64,000 nucleotides of DNA from Nemania diffusa (lineage: Eukaryota; Ascomycota; Sordariomycetes; Xylariales; Xylariaceae). The notes under the pieces were generated by a model. The model did no database searches. It saw nothing but the letters and a program-made list of their open reading frames with translations, and was not told where the DNA came from. Position 1 is the first letter of the stretch. Every line of letters begins with the position of its first letter. The stretch is taken from the NCBI GenBank assembly GCA_038501195.1, contig JBBPUQ010000010.1, positions 3,656,001 to 3,720,000 on the forward strand, read 5' to 3'. The position numbers and the translations under genes were made by a program. Of the stretch, positions 1 through 12,394 are shown piece by piece.

Positions 1-1492
1 ACTTTTACTTAGACCCCTATCGAACACCTGCTTGCTTACCTATTCTGTACTTACAACCACTGTACGCTGCGTAGAACGTTGTGGTTCTATCTAACCTTTC
101 AAGCGATCCGCGGTTAGGGATATTACAAGCGCCATCTGTTGCAAGAGAACAGCATGTTACACGCGTGTTACTAGACTCTTCTATTACACTAGAAAACCCC
201 TTTTCATATTAACTTCGAACAGGCAAATTCGACAAGAACGCGCCATACTTTTGCTGTAACATAACAAACTGTCTAGAGTCTAGAAACGCTAGCCGAGACT
301 CTTATCATTAAACCTCGAGTCCTAGATCTGGATTACCTACAGGATCATATGAGAGCGCCCAAAGATGGGGTCCCCTCGTGTTAGTAAGCAATTTGAAAGG
401 GTAAGTATGTAGGTAACTTGATAAGATCTGTCACACGTATGCATACGCCTACGAGTAACAGCACGGAGATTATCTCTTCAAATGTTTTCGGGACCGTGAA
501 TCTACGGGTAGATAAGCACTAGGTCCGGGCAATAAGCTGATGAAATCAATACTGGGTATTTTTAAAGTATGCATACTTCGCCTCCCCCGGAGATGTTACT
601 TGATTTATAGATATAAGATATAACGCCTAGAATAATAGCCAGTTGCTTAAATATATAATATGCTGCTAATAGTCAATCTAGGCAGGGGAGAGTGGAGCCC
701 GCAAGGGTTGAAAAAGAAAAAGTCACGGTGCCGAAGAGGCGGGGTTACTTAAGGAAAGATGTAGGCAGGCTTTACAGAGTACTTAATCTACCTAGGTTCT
801 ATGTTTTACCAAACGCCAAGCATGCAGTGAACTAGGCTTAGCGCACTTGCCGCTTTTTCTCAGGCTCGGTTGCTGATCACGTAGGGCTTAGATTATTTGC
901 GCTCCAGTTAATACCGATACATGAAGTTTTCCCGCGCCTCGAGCGATTATCTTGCTTCGTAGAGTGCGCCTTTACCGCCTGGCTTTTTCCTTTTACAATC
1001 ATCTTAAATAGAATAAGACGATACCGCAGAGATACTTCCGGTAGAGATCATCTTTTCGTGTTGTGTTTCGTTGCTGATATGGACTAGGAAGTTCGATGAG
1101 TGCTTTCAGGTGAGCTTCTTCTACGTCTTAAAGTTGTTTATGATTCCCTGTATTGACTTGCAAATGAGTATACTACCCGCCCTATTGCATGTATCATAGG
1201 TCGTTGAGATCCTAGAGTGTTCTAAGCGAATCTCTCACTCTTGCCAGGAAGCTTTCACGACCATACCAGCCGCTTAGGCGTTTCCACCTGGGATCCGCCC
1301 CGACGCGCTTGCTCCAGTTCGCGTGTTTCTTCGCTCGGACTCTGAGCGACATTGCGATCAAGCTATTGCCTGAGAGCTCCCTTCGCAGAACACCGGGGAT
1401 GGTCAGCACTTCTGCAATCAACGGTCAGCACGAAATTGGTCATCAGCGAACCTTTGCTGAAATAGTGAGAAGCGCGCTGGGGGGGAAGGGCA
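1..1492. other. AT-rich region without a supported gene
   Basis: No convincing coding exon is seen on either strand; all open frames are short and lack family motifs. The minus-strand frame at 1212-1421 has a few residues (RRELSGN near its middle, GRESFL near its end) that could be the decayed tail of the P-loop gene just to the right, but this is weak. A CTACCTAGG-type element lies near 788. Confidence 0.5.
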
Positions 1493-2040
1493 ATTACCCC
1501 AGATGGTGCGCGTAATTACACGCCATAGAGTCAATGGCAGTGGCGTATCAATCCCTAAGCAAATAGGGTAATACCAAATCAGCAGATGAACAGTCGCTCA
1601 TACCATGTGGTTATTTTCTCACATAAGATGTCTGTCGCTATACTGTAGGATACGTCCTTCAACTGAACCCAATGACTGTGCCTTAACTGAGCATTAATTC
1701 CTCCGTACGGGGACTACAACAACGTACTTGCCGTCGAGAATCCACTCGTCGTTTGACTCGACGAGAGCCTGCACGGTACGTCGGGCGTCGTCTTCCGACA
1801 GGACGCCACCGGCTCTGGACTGGTGGAAAAGAGAGTCCAGTTCTAATACTGGTATCGAAAGCTGCTTGCCTAGTCGCCGTGCGAAAGTACTCTAGCGTCA
1901 GGATGCAGCATTAGACGAGTAGATACAGTGACATGATATTCTATACGGGGTATAAGTGGACGTACCTTTCCCGCTCCGATGACTCCAATAACTTGGATTC
2001 TTCGTCCAGAAAGCTGCGGCTCCGAAGTCATCCTTGGCAT
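1493..2040 (-). pseudogene. Truncated P-loop (adenylate-kinase-like / topology-modulation-type) NTPase
   Basis: ATG at 2040-2038. Exon 1 is 2040-1966, intron 1965-1892 (GTACGT...CTAG, CTGAC branch site), exon 2 is 1891-1694 ending in TAA: 90 residues. The splice joins GAGK to ST and so completes a Walker A motif (GVIGAGKST), followed by ARRLGKQLSIPVLELDSLF and later WILDGKY. These match the N-terminal half of small P-loop kinases annotated as adenylate-kinase-like or FlaR/topology-modulation proteins, usually about 170-220 residues. The frame stops right after DGKY. Further along the same strand, 1582-1493 reads LIWYYP then LWRVITRTIWG, which resembles the following part of the family (IWL.P, then LWR..RRT), but in-frame stops separate it from exon 2. 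I infer a broken gene; a short functional product or an unrecognised further intron is possible. Confidence 0.55.
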
Positions 2041-3199
2041 AGTTATAAAGAAGCGAGAGGGATGTAATACGATGTAGCTAACGGTACATTAGAGGCCGAA
2101 ATTGAGTATTTGCTTTCTGTTTTTGTTTTTGTGTTCAAAATTCCTTTTCCGCACGGACCATGCCGTACAGCGTTGGTTCGAGCTGCAGATTGCCAACGAC
2201 GTGGTAGTACAGGGTGTTGGTTCGAGGTGTTTCCAACTTCGGTGGATTGATCGTGTTCGAACGACTTCCTAAGAAGTCGTTCAAACGGATTACTCAAACG
2301 GACTTGGTAATGCGTACTAAGATCCGTTTTACGATAAAACGGTCTTTGCTTTTGTGCAATTAAGGTAAAATGTGTATTAGAGATTATGAAAGTTTTTGTC
2401 CATATCGGGCTATGAAAGAGCGGGGCTAAAAGCGGCGTGGCTCAGGTTGGCGTCCCTTTCCGGTTCAGGATGGTAAAACCTATCTCAGAGGTACTAGGTT
2501 TTAAGCCTCGAAATTTGGTAATGGTCAAGATTTAGTTGGTTAATAGAGATTCCGCCGGTAAACGTTGGAATGTGACCTAACCTAGACTTAGATAGGCAAT
2601 TGCATACGGAAGACAAGTACTGGCCAGTTCAGAATCCTCGGAAAGCGGCTATAGCCGGTTTCTGAATTTCGAGTTTGCTATCTGCGATAAGTACCTCTGC
2701 CTTTTCTCCCCTGTGCAAGCAACATGAAGATGGAAGAAAAGTCTATCTAGAGCGAAGACATATACCCAATCTAGCTATAGGTAGGAGGTATGCATGACCT
2801 CGGTCAGCAAATCTAGAGCGTTAATCTACCTATCTAGGTAGGTAGAATATGGATGGATAAGTGTAAAAGGATTCGATCGTGTCACCAGCTCGGCAACACT
2901 GATCATATTGAGAAGCATGTATTTAAGTGCCTCGGAGCTCTAATCCCCAAGCAAGCTATAATATATAAACATTATGTTCCATCCAAGTTGGTAGCCAACT
3001 CTAACTCAAGCCGACTGATTTGTGTATACTTTATTCATCAACATTCAGAAGCGCATTTACCCCTTTCACTATTCTATTCACCCCTCTTAATAATAACCCC
3101 GCCTCGAATATACTTAGATATCTAGAAGACTGGAATCTATCGACTTACAATATACAACACCCACCCAACACAACACAGCATAACACACCACCGCCCACC
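2041..3199. other. Intergenic region with two small perfect hairpins
   Basis: No gene is supported. It lies between divergently oriented units, the P-loop remnant (-) and the oxygenase (+). Two perfect inverted repeats occur: 2259-2267 with 2274-2282 (9-bp arms, 6-nt loop) and 2324-2331 with 2335-2342 (8-bp arms, 3-nt loop). A TACCTATCTAGGTAGGTAG element lies near 2829-2847. The last 200 bases, rich in A and C, are probably the 5' UTR of the oxygenase gene. Confidence 0.5.
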
Positions 3200-4575
3200 A
3201 TGCCCCTAACAGAAGAACCAGCCATGGACCTCCCCATCATCGACCTAGACATCTTCCTCGCCGCGCCCACCTCCCCCGCCGCCCTCGCAGAATGCGCCAA
3301 GGCGGCCCGCGCCCTCATCACCTACGGCGCGCTCGTGCTGCGCGACAGCCGCGCCGCCGAGGCCGACAACGCGGCCTTCCTGGACCTCATGGAGGACTAC
3401 TTCGCGCAGCCCGCGGCCCGCCTGCGCCGCGACGAGCGCCCCGAGGTCAACTACCAGGTGGGCGCCACGCTCGAGCACACCGAGAAGCCCAAGTGCGCCG
3501 TCGACGCGCCCTGCCTGGACGTGATCCGGCGGCTCGCGCCCTCGGAGCGCCCGCTCGACATCAGCGGGCACCAGCCGGATCCCAAGTGCCGCTTCTTCTG
3601 GCGCATGGGCGAGCCGGCGCCGTATGCGACGGCGTTTCCGGGACTGCATGCCGAGAACGTGGTTCCGGGGGCGGAGGGCATTCGGGAGAGGTGGAGGCCG
3701 GTTATGATGAAGTGGGGGGAGAGCATGAAGAGCGCGTGAGTAGATGATGGGTTGGGATGGGAGATGGGCGGACTGACTGACGGGTGTGCTAGTGTTTCTG
3801 CCCTCGCGGAGATGGCTGCCGTAGGCATGGGCCTGCCCGCCTCGACATTCAGCGACGCAGGGCGATACGGGTAAGCAACCTCCTCCCTCACCCCTATCCA
3901 CCATCCACATATCCCTCAACTCCCCTACTCACAACCCCCCCAGCCCCCACCTCCTCGCCCCCACAGCCTCCGACCTGCAAAAGTACGGCGCCAAGGACAC
4001 GATCCTAGCAGGCTTCCACACGGACCTCAACTTCCTCACCATCCACGGCCGCAGCCGGTACCCAGGTCTACACATCTGGGCGCGCAACACGGGGCGGCGC
4101 ATCGCCGTGTCCATGCCCCCCGGCGGGAACCACCTGCTCGTGCAGGCCGGCAAGCAGCTCGAGCACCTGACCGGCGGCCTCGTCAAGGCCGGCTTCCACG
4201 AGGTCGTCGTCTCCGACGCCACCCTCGCCACCCTCGCCGCCCGCAGGGCGCAGTTCCCCGAGCGCCCCGCCATCAGGATCAGCAGCACGTTCTTCTGGAC
4301 GCTGGCGAGCGATTTCGACTTGGTGCCGATCCCGGCGCTGGCGGCGCGCGCGGAGGAGGTGCGTAGGGAGCAGGAGGCCGCTGGACGGGATGAGGGCGAG
4401 GCGACGGTATATCCGGCTATGAAGGTTGGGGAGCAGGTTCAGGCGTGCGTTCATTTCTTCTTCCCTCCCCTTCCCTCCCCTTCCCTCTCCTTCTTTTCCC
4501 GTCTCGAGAGGAGCCTTAGAGCTAAAACTAAACAACCACCGCAGTGAACTGAAACATATTGCCCTAATGGCATGA
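3200..4575 (+). CDS. Fe(II)/2-oxoglutarate-dependent oxygenase (isopenicillin-N-synthase-like fold)
   Basis: Exons 3200-3735, 3793-3870, 3944-4444 and 4545-4575 give 381 residues. Start chosen at CCACCATGC (good context); a second Met eight codons later is the alternative. Family members couple 2-oxoglutarate decarboxylation to oxidation of a small substrate. The iron site is visible as HTD (His230, Asp232) and a distal His in QLEHLTGG; RISSTF in the C-terminal part supplies the Arg/Ser pair expected to bind 2-oxoglutarate. The short last exon (ELKHIALMA) is a typical ending of this fungal subfamily. Intron 3 carries a CCCTCCCCTT-type polypyrimidine repeat. Codons are strongly G/C-ending compared with the flanks. 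No biosynthetic genes are adjacent, so the substrate cannot be guessed. Confidence 0.88.
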
Positions 4576-5194
4576 TCCATCGATCTCGCGATAGATACTA
4601 GACTCGAGTACAGAGAATAGAGCGCCACGGCCGAGATGTACGAGGATTGTGTCTCGTGTGGGCTAAGATACGCCATGATGATGAGAGATGATATTTAATG
4701 CTAGTCTTTTATAGATACCCGCAGAATCAAGACACGTTGAGAAATCACTTCACGTTCTCAATTTATCTATGTACTGTTTGTTGCTCGACGTGCTACACTA
4801 GCTACTCAATGGACGAAAACATCAACGAAAACGCAATCATAACGTAGGACAAGGGTCGTAAAAATGAATTTAGAATATTAATATTTAGGGGATACTAGGA
4901 ACCAGTCCATAATTCATTTATCCCTTGTTGTGTGTACCTTTCTCGACAGCTCCGGCGAGCTTCCCCTATTCTGCCCAAATCACGAACGCCACTAGATGGA
5001 CAGACCTTCCTGGTCATGTTGTCAACTTCTCTTGAAGGGACCCATTGCACAAAAAAACAAAACCATGACACCCTTATTTTTTCTTTCTTCCGGCTTAGCA
5101 AGTCGGTTCGTTACACATTTATATGGCTAACACCACAAAGCTATTCTCGCACAATCGTGGTTCGTGAATATGCTGCCGCAGTATGCCCGTAGCC
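4576..5194. other. Convergent 3' intergenic region
   Basis: Lies between the 3' ends of the oxygenase (+) and the BAR-domain gene (-). It holds AT-rich 3' UTR-like sequence; I see no gene, RNA or repeat. Confidence 0.6.
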
Positions 5195-6743
5195 TTAATA
5201 CGCGACGTCTCGCTTGGCCGGGATAGGCGGTGGCGGCTTCTTTGATCGGCTCGGAGGGGGTGGGGGCGGCGCCTTTTTAGCACTCCCCGGCGCCGCAGTA
5301 GCAGCGTAACGAAGCGCAGTGTTGCTCGTAGTTCGACTTAGACTTCCGTAGCTAGTGGCGGGGCTCTCGCTGCGATCGTATTCCGGACTCCCGCTGCTCG
5401 TCGCCGTGTCGTAATCGTCGCCGTAACCATCTGGACTCAGGTTCTGGTTGGTCTGGATCCTGTTAACAGGGCGCAAGTTGTTGCGGAAGCTGCCGACGTT
5501 GGTTGAAGGTATGGTGTTGGTTTGGCGGACGGATATTTCCGGCACAGGGGGAGGCTCTCGGTATGAAGCTACAGTAGAAGCGCGGTTCATGCTGGGACGG
5601 ACGACATCAGGGGCCGCCGTGTTTCTCGCAGTGGAGGGGTTGGATCGAATAGGCATCCGAACCGGCTCAGGAGTTGTCTCGCGGTCCGAAGTGTCTTGTC
5701 GACCTGTCCATCTCTCGGCGCGATCGTTGCTTTCGGTGTAGGATCGGTTCGTTGGACGCCTGACACAGCCAAAGTCGGAAGTCCTCGAACCCGAGTTTGC
5801 TTGTGTCTGGTTTCCTACCCAGTCCCTCTTGACTCTCCGAAGTTCTTCCGCACAACGCTCGTAGTAGTCCAGTTCGCTATCGAGGAAGTTTCCTAGGTCT
5901 CGAATAGAGTCGGCTTCTGCTTCCTTAATGTCCGCCATGCGACGGTAGACGTCCTCAGATGACTCTTCATATTTAGCTTTTGATGTTCGCAGCTCATCCT
6001 CTAGTCGGAAATCCTCGCGCTTCGCTTTTTGCATCTTGGTCGCACTCGCCTCGTATGTTAGACGACGGCTCTCGAGCTTTTTCCGAGCAGACTGATTAAA
6101 CCTGACGTTAGCTCTCGGGTTTCCCCACCTACGTAGAGCTTCAAGTCATGATAGAGACGAACCTGGTATTCTTTCATCATTGCCAACGATCGTTCTAGTC
6201 CCTCTAACCAGTATGATGTGGCGTGGGCAACGTAGCTCTCCTGAATTCCTGCGACTCGCTCGTTGGCTCTTCCCATTGCTGCGTGTGGTGTTTTGTGGTT
6301 AGTGGATGCTCACTCTTTAACAGCACTAAGGCCTTGTCGTTGATCGAAAAAACATACCAATTAAGCAATTACCAAACTCGGACTCTGGCTCGAAGTCCTC
6401 GCCGTGAGCTATCATTGTCCGACCAAGATAGCTAACGGGCAGTCCCTTCTCCTTGTCCTCGAAGGTTTCGCCACGGCGCGAGAGCGACTTGACGTAGACG
6501 TTCATCGACTTCTGGAGGCGGTCCATACCTGTCCAGAGAGGCACAAGTTAGCAATTATCAGCCTCACGACGCATGGTAGCACTATGACCAGAAGGTGGTC
6601 TAGACTAGGCATGACATACCGTCGTATCGCAAAGCCATTTCGGTCTCTAAGACTTTAAAGTCATCGGAGTGTGTGATTTTGGCCTCGTGGCCCATCTTCT
6701 CGCCTGCCCATTGAAAGGCTCGATCAATTTTCTTCGTGAACAT
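5195..6743 (-). CDS. BAR-domain protein with proline-rich C-terminus (endophilin/amphiphysin-like)
   Basis: Exons 6743-6620, 6528-6358, 6278-6163 and 6091-5195 give 435 residues. Residues 1 to about 235 are a charged, helical BAR region: FTKKIDRAFQWAGEKMG at the start, then LETEMALRYDGMDRLQ, SEFGNCLIAMGRANERVAG and LDYYERCAEELRRV. BAR domains dimerise into a curved module that binds and bends membranes at endocytic and actin sites. The rest is Ser/Pro/Arg-rich and probably disordered, ending in a PPPPPPS..KKPPPPIPAKR stretch that could be an SH3-binding ligand. No SH3 domain of its own is present. Intron 3 (6162-6092) has an unusual GTTCGT donor, but phase and the family sequence (MMKEYQ joined to SARKKLESRR) support it. 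Confidence 0.85.
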
Positions 6744-9700
6744 CTTGACAGCAGTTCTTCCTTTCTTCGCTTTATGCTCTTGTTGAGTTTATTGCGTCAA
6801 CTCCGAGAAAAGATGAATCGACTAGATAGGCCCGGAGAGGGAATTGGGTCGTAATAAGGGAGAGACTCGATATTAACCGTCTCTCAGTTGGGCTGGGAGC
6901 TACCAAGGTACCCCAGGCTTGGAATTATCAGACTTGCGTGGCGTAACAAGACCCTTGCTTCTCGACAGATACCAGCAGAGATAGCGCGCGATTCTAGATA
7001 CGCTAGCGGCAGAATCTTGCAGTCTGCAGCGCGCAGTATGCAGGGATTACTGGAGTTTCTGGGATTGCTAGGATTGCTGGCGGCGGGGGCTCCAAGGGTT
7101 GGTTCCTGGATGGTGGAGAAATCTGGAGGATGGGTAGAGCTCGTCTAGGGGGCTTTGCTCTTGACGAGAGACTCGATACGAGTACCTATTATTGTTTAAT
7201 TGGGTTGTTAATCTGGAGGTTGTACGAAGTCCAGTGGGGACGGCTAATGCTCTAGAGTCTATGGAGAAGGTCGCGTGCTGTGTTCTGTATGCATAAGTTG
7301 TTGTTGATTGGTGGTGGAGTGTAGTAAATAAACGTAAAAGCTCCGAAGCAGGCTAGGAGGGGCATGAAAAGGGCGAGCAAACACCACAGGACGGAACAGA
7401 ACAAGTGAATGAGTGCGTGAGTGAGTGAGTGATGGTAGAACAGAACAGAATGAAAGAAGGATTTCACGTCTCCAGCGCGAAATACGACAAGAAGGGGTTA
7501 TATAAGTCACTGTGTACGGGACACGTAAAGTGGCAGTAGCAAAGACGGGACTGGAATCCAGGAGTAGCAACAAGGCAGGACGATCCAGTGGGGATCGATC
7601 ATGCGATAGCCTAAGATGTGCTATAGTGGACTTTAAGTATGCGTACGCGTAATGAGAGTGCGGGAAGGAAAGACAACCAGAAAATAGAATGTAACTAAAG
7701 TAGGTATTGATTAACCGATTAGACAACAACAATAAAATATCTAAACGCTGACAGCTTCCTTCGTGTCTTCGAGGAGCATGCATGAGATATAGATGAGCGG
7801 GATAAAGGAGATCTCTCTTTGTATAGTATGATTCCTTTCACGCCACCTCTGCGTGCCGGGGTAGATAAAGGGTACCTATTCTGTACACACACCTATTCTA
7901 TGTTTGTAGAGCAAAGAAAGCGCCTACTTGTAGGTACATGTATTCTGTAAAATAGAGGTAGAAAGATAGGGTAGCGGCCCGTGTGTACCTGGCATGTATT
8001 GCTGTAGCTGCTACCTAATTTGGCTTGAATTAGCCAAAAATCGGGACTTGATTGGCTACTTTCAAAACCGAGTACGAAAAACATGGAACATTGTAAAAAG
8101 GCTACGTGGGGTAAATTGCCAAGCTTGTTCACTTCAATTCCCGGTGCCTTGCAGCTGCAGTTCACAGCACCTACTTACAGGTACATTAGTTGTCTGGAGA
8201 CCCTACGCAGTACCTATCTCGCCTACGTAGATACTGTACAGCATGCGCAGAAGATAGTGGCCAAAACATCCCACACCCGACGGAAGTCTCCGAATCCAAT
8301 CGCATCGTCGTAGAGCTACAATGCCTAGCACAAGCGCGAGACCAAGACCCAATCAATTTTGTTGAGCCTCCAGTGTGTCAAAACTCATGCTGTGTGAAGA
8401 TGGGGGCCTACCGTCTAACTGCGCCTCAATTCAGGTGTTTCGTACCCTTCAACCGCCCCGGACTGATTCGATTATCCAGGACACATCCAGGAGATCATCA
8501 ATCCGCTAATCTAGCATCTCATACGTACATACCTGGATATATACCGGACTTTATCTAACTTATCGGAAAGGAAACCTGCACAGCTCGCTTAAGGATATCC
8601 CCATATTCTGCCCGTATCGATCCTATTAGATAGGTAAGTTCCAGGTATAAGAAATAGAGGCAGCAACCTGTTTTCCCGCCAACATGCTTGGTTTTCTTCA
8701 TATTTCTTTCCCCGATGCAGAATCAATGCTGCACACGCCTTTCTGACAGTATGCACCAAGACTGGGTAATGAGGCACGCCGAGCATTGGCAATGCACTCT
8801 TCTGCTGTTCACTGCTGTCAGTTAAAGGCACCTGTGTAGCCCCCGTAAGAGATAAGTAGCAGAGGTATGTAGTTGCTCGGAAAGGGATGCCTATGCACGT
8901 CAATCCATTTCGTCTTTGGACTATCAATTCCAGTCAATCAATACAGTCAGCCCAAACTGCCGCGCCCTCGGCGTAACGCCAGGTCGAGAATGACGGGGCA
9001 ATCAATCAAGACGAGACGCTACGCGCCGTGCTAAGCTAAAGTGAAGAAAAGTTAGGTAAGCTTAACTACCTACTATACTAGCATCTGGATAGGTCCTAGA
9101 TGAATACGTCTGAGTACCTATTGATAGGTACTGTAGTATCCCGTAGTACCGCAGAGCCGCTCGTTACCGCAGTCTCGTCACCTATTTGCGGCTCTTAACA
9201 GTTTCAGCTTCTCTTCTCTTTAACCAATCATCCATCTAGTAAGCAAGTCTCTCCCGCCGGAACACAACATTTTGCCACGTATAATTGTTGACCTGCGGCT
9301 ACTCACAACCTATCGGCGAGCTTACACATAAGATCGAAGCCGCAACTGTGCATTAAGACACCTATCGCGGGTGCTGAATTACCAGAAGTGCTGTCAGATC
9401 CTCCTGTGTTAACGTACTACAACTTAATATCATTCGATCATTCGTTTAGATATGTTTGTACTATTCCGTGGATGTCAATATTTGCTATATATATAAAAAT
9501 AGGCAAAGAAATCACATCATGTCCTACGACTACTACCGAACTATTGCTATCTCTCGAGAACACATCGATTTACCGCAACTTGCTAACCCTATGGTTTGCC
9601 TAATGCAAGTGCACGATCAAGGCTAACTATCGTATAGTGTTCTAAAATTGCGAATATGATAGAGAGATGGCTGTACGTATACGACATAGATCCCGCATTT

Positions 9701-10390
9701 GAGCACGAAAGGCCAAGGACCTGTTCTGGCAACTTTCCGGCATTTCTTATCTATTAGTAGACTTCAGATCCAACTCCGTTGGTGTTGTCCGTGAGAAGGA
9801 GAATGACCACGAGATTTTCTAGTGTAGAAGATCGGACAAGGCCGATGAGAGCCCAAGAGATGCATCACAATGCACTCACAAGAAGATTGGCTCTTTTCAA
9901 TAGTGCTTGGTCCCCAAGCGTGTCCGCGCCGCTGGGAAGCTGGGCTGGTTGTCGCCAAGGCTGGGCATTTCATTGCTCCTGGCTTTTCTGGCTAGGCGTG
10001 ATGCTTACGAGCATGGTGATAGGTTCAACCATCGGTCAGCGACCTGGTTCTAGATAGACACTGTATGTCCTTGGACTTGGTAGTCCCGCTATACAGCATG
10101 CAATATAGAATATGGTTCCTTGTCTGGAAGCATTGGGGAGACATAGCTAATCAGTTGCAGCATGTGTCGTATTCGCCAAGAGCGCGGTGCCAGCCTCGAC
10201 AATCAACATGCTTATTTAAACTTTATCCGTTGTCCCCGCGACTGTGCTGTGAAAGTGTAGGTTGTCTGCGGTCATCGTGCCTTAGATGAAGCTAGGAGAG
10301 TCTGTGTTTAGGGATTGATCGCCCAGTCAAGCGCATGTCAATTGAAGCTGCGATTCAACATCAAGAGGTTAATAGCATCGATTAATAACC
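6744..10390. other. Long gene-free divergent intergenic region (3.6 kb)
   Basis: Separates the BAR gene (-) from the 5'-nucleotidase gene (+). No frame here has a recognisable domain or a convincing spliced structure. Two overlapping opposite frames at 9764-10057 are the longest in the right part and look like chance or decayed sequence. Several TACCTA/TAGGTA elements occur (8210-8230, 9057-9070, 9110-9130). It may hold a long non-coding transcript or decayed repeats, but nothing can be named. Confidence 0.45.
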
Positions 10391-12394
10391 ATGGTTCGCG
10401 CAATATTGTCATTCCTGTCCCTTGCGGTGGCAGGCCTCAGCTCAGCCGAAGACTCACTGTACAGTAAACGCGCAACCAAGCGGTTCATCGACGGCGAGGG
10501 CAACTATAACATCTCGTTCTACCATATTAACGACGTCCACGCGCATCTAGACCAGTTTTCTTCCTCCGGCACGGACTGCACGAGGCCTGAGAGGGGCTGC
10601 TATGGAGGCTATGCGCGCGTCAAGACGGTGCTAGACGAGACTCGTCCAGATCATCCCGACAGCTTAGTCTTGAATGTCGGCGACGAGTTCCAGGGCACGC
10701 TGTTCTATACCTTCTACGGTGGCGAGAAGATCGCGGAGACACTGAACCAGGTAGGCGACTATATTTCTGCTCAAGAGAGCTCGTTAAATTGCCTGGGTTG
10801 GAAACTCACGGGATCTCTAGATCGGGTTTGATGCCATGACCCTCGGAAACCATGAATGGGATGCGGGAGACGACAAGCTGGGCGATTTTCTTAAGAACCT
10901 GACATTCCCCATCGTGTCAGCAAACGTGGTCTCGGACAACGAGAAGCTGAATTGTGAGCCAAAACGTTGCCCGCAACCAAATTCCACTTCACCAAGTGAC
11001 AATAGTGCTGATCGCAGGCTCTAGCAACGATCAAGCCCTACCACATCTTCTCAGAGCACAGCCTAGCCATCATCGGCGTAACCACCGAGACAGTCCCCAG
11101 CATCAGCAGCCCAGGCAAGGGCACCAAGTTCACCGACGTGGTAGCCGCCGTGCAAGCCTCGATCGACACGATCCGGCGCACGACTAACGTGACGCGCATC
11201 GCCGCCATCACGCACATCGGCTACGAGGCGGACAGGCGCCTCGCGCGCGAGACGTCCGGCCTCCAGCTCATCATGGGCGGGCACTCGCACACGCTGCTGG
11301 GCGACGCGGAGGGCGCCGAGGGCCCGTACCCGACGCTCGAGACGAATCGGGATGGCGACGAGGTGTTTATCGTCACGGCGTATCGCTGGGGCGAGTACCT
11401 GGGCTACATCGACGTCACGTACGATGCTGAGGGGAAGATCCTTGCGTACCATGGTGCGCCGGTTCATCTTACGAATACCACGAAGCAGGACGAGGGGCTT
11501 CAGGCGCAGGTTAAGGCATGGCGGGTGCCGTTTGAGGAGTTCGCGGCTGAGGTCGTTGGCGAGAGTAATATTGTTCTGGACCAGAGCACTTGCCAGGAGA
11601 AGGAGTGCGCGCTGGGCGATCTGATCTCTGAGTATGATCCCCCCTGTTTCTACTTCCAATCAATCTCTTTCACAATAACGGCCACCAATGAACACAACCG
11701 CTAACCATAACCCAGCGCGATCCTCCAATACCGCCTCGACAACAACAGCACCGCCTCCTTCGCCCTCGTCAACGCCGGCGGCATCCGCGCCACCATCGAC
11801 GCAGGCCCCATCACCCGCGGCGCCATCCTCACCTCCTTCCCCTTCTCCAACGCCGTCGTCGAAGTCTCCCTCCCCGGCGCCGCCCTCCGCTCCCTCTTCG
11901 AGGGCGTCGTGAGCGGCGTGAACCAAGCCAACGGCGCGCCCGTGACGTCCTTCGCGCAGGTGAGCCGCGGCGTGCGCGTCCAGCACAACCCGTCCAACCC
12001 CGCCGGGTCGCGCCTCGTGAGCCTGAGCATCGCCGGCGAGGAGGTGGATGTGGAAAGGCAGTACACGGTGGTTACGATCGACTTCCTCGCGGGCGGCGGG
12101 GATAACTTCTTTGGTACGCCGCTGGAGGGGTTGGTGGTGCTGGATACGCTTGACGAGGTCCTTGTTGCTTACGTCCGCGCGCATAGTCCGGTGGATTTCG
12201 AGCTTGATGGGCGTATTGCGGTTGTTGAGGGAAGTGCGGGTGATAGTGCTGGTAGTGAGGAGGATGAGTCTTCTTCTACTGACACCACGCCAACTCCCAC
12301 GCCGACGCCGAGTGCTGGCGCAGATACCGCGGGTGTTATGTCAGGGGTTGTACTGCTTGTGTGGACTGTGCTGTTAGCTGTTGTTGTTATGTGA
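10391..12394 (+). CDS. Secreted, probably GPI-anchored 5'-nucleotidase / calcineurin-like phosphoesterase
   Basis: Exons 10391-10750, 10821-10953, 11025-11631 and 11716-12394 give 592 residues. Family enzymes hydrolyse nucleotides or related phosphate esters outside the cell using a two-metal centre. The metal motifs are all present: NDVHAH (Asp48, His50), GDEFQG (about 97-102), GNHEWD (129-134) and GGHSHT in exon 3. The C-terminal substrate domain shows NAGGIRATID and GGGDNFF. A signal peptide covers about residues 1-19, and the C-terminus is a Ser/Thr/Pro-rich linker plus a hydrophobic tail, the layout of a GPI signal. The last intron (11632-11715) is supported because it restores DAILQYRLD in phase. 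Substrate specificity cannot be read from sequence; UshA/apyrase-like activities are alternatives. Confidence 0.9.

Noticed and set aside
9266..9276. PACE-like TTTTGCCACG, resembling a proteasome-gene control element
   Set aside because: It lies in the gene-free 6.7-10.4 kb region, far from RPT2, and a single short match is expected by chance.
9764..10057. Overlapping open frames on both strands upstream of the 5'-nucleotidase
   Set aside because: No domain, poor codon pattern and no plausible splice extension.
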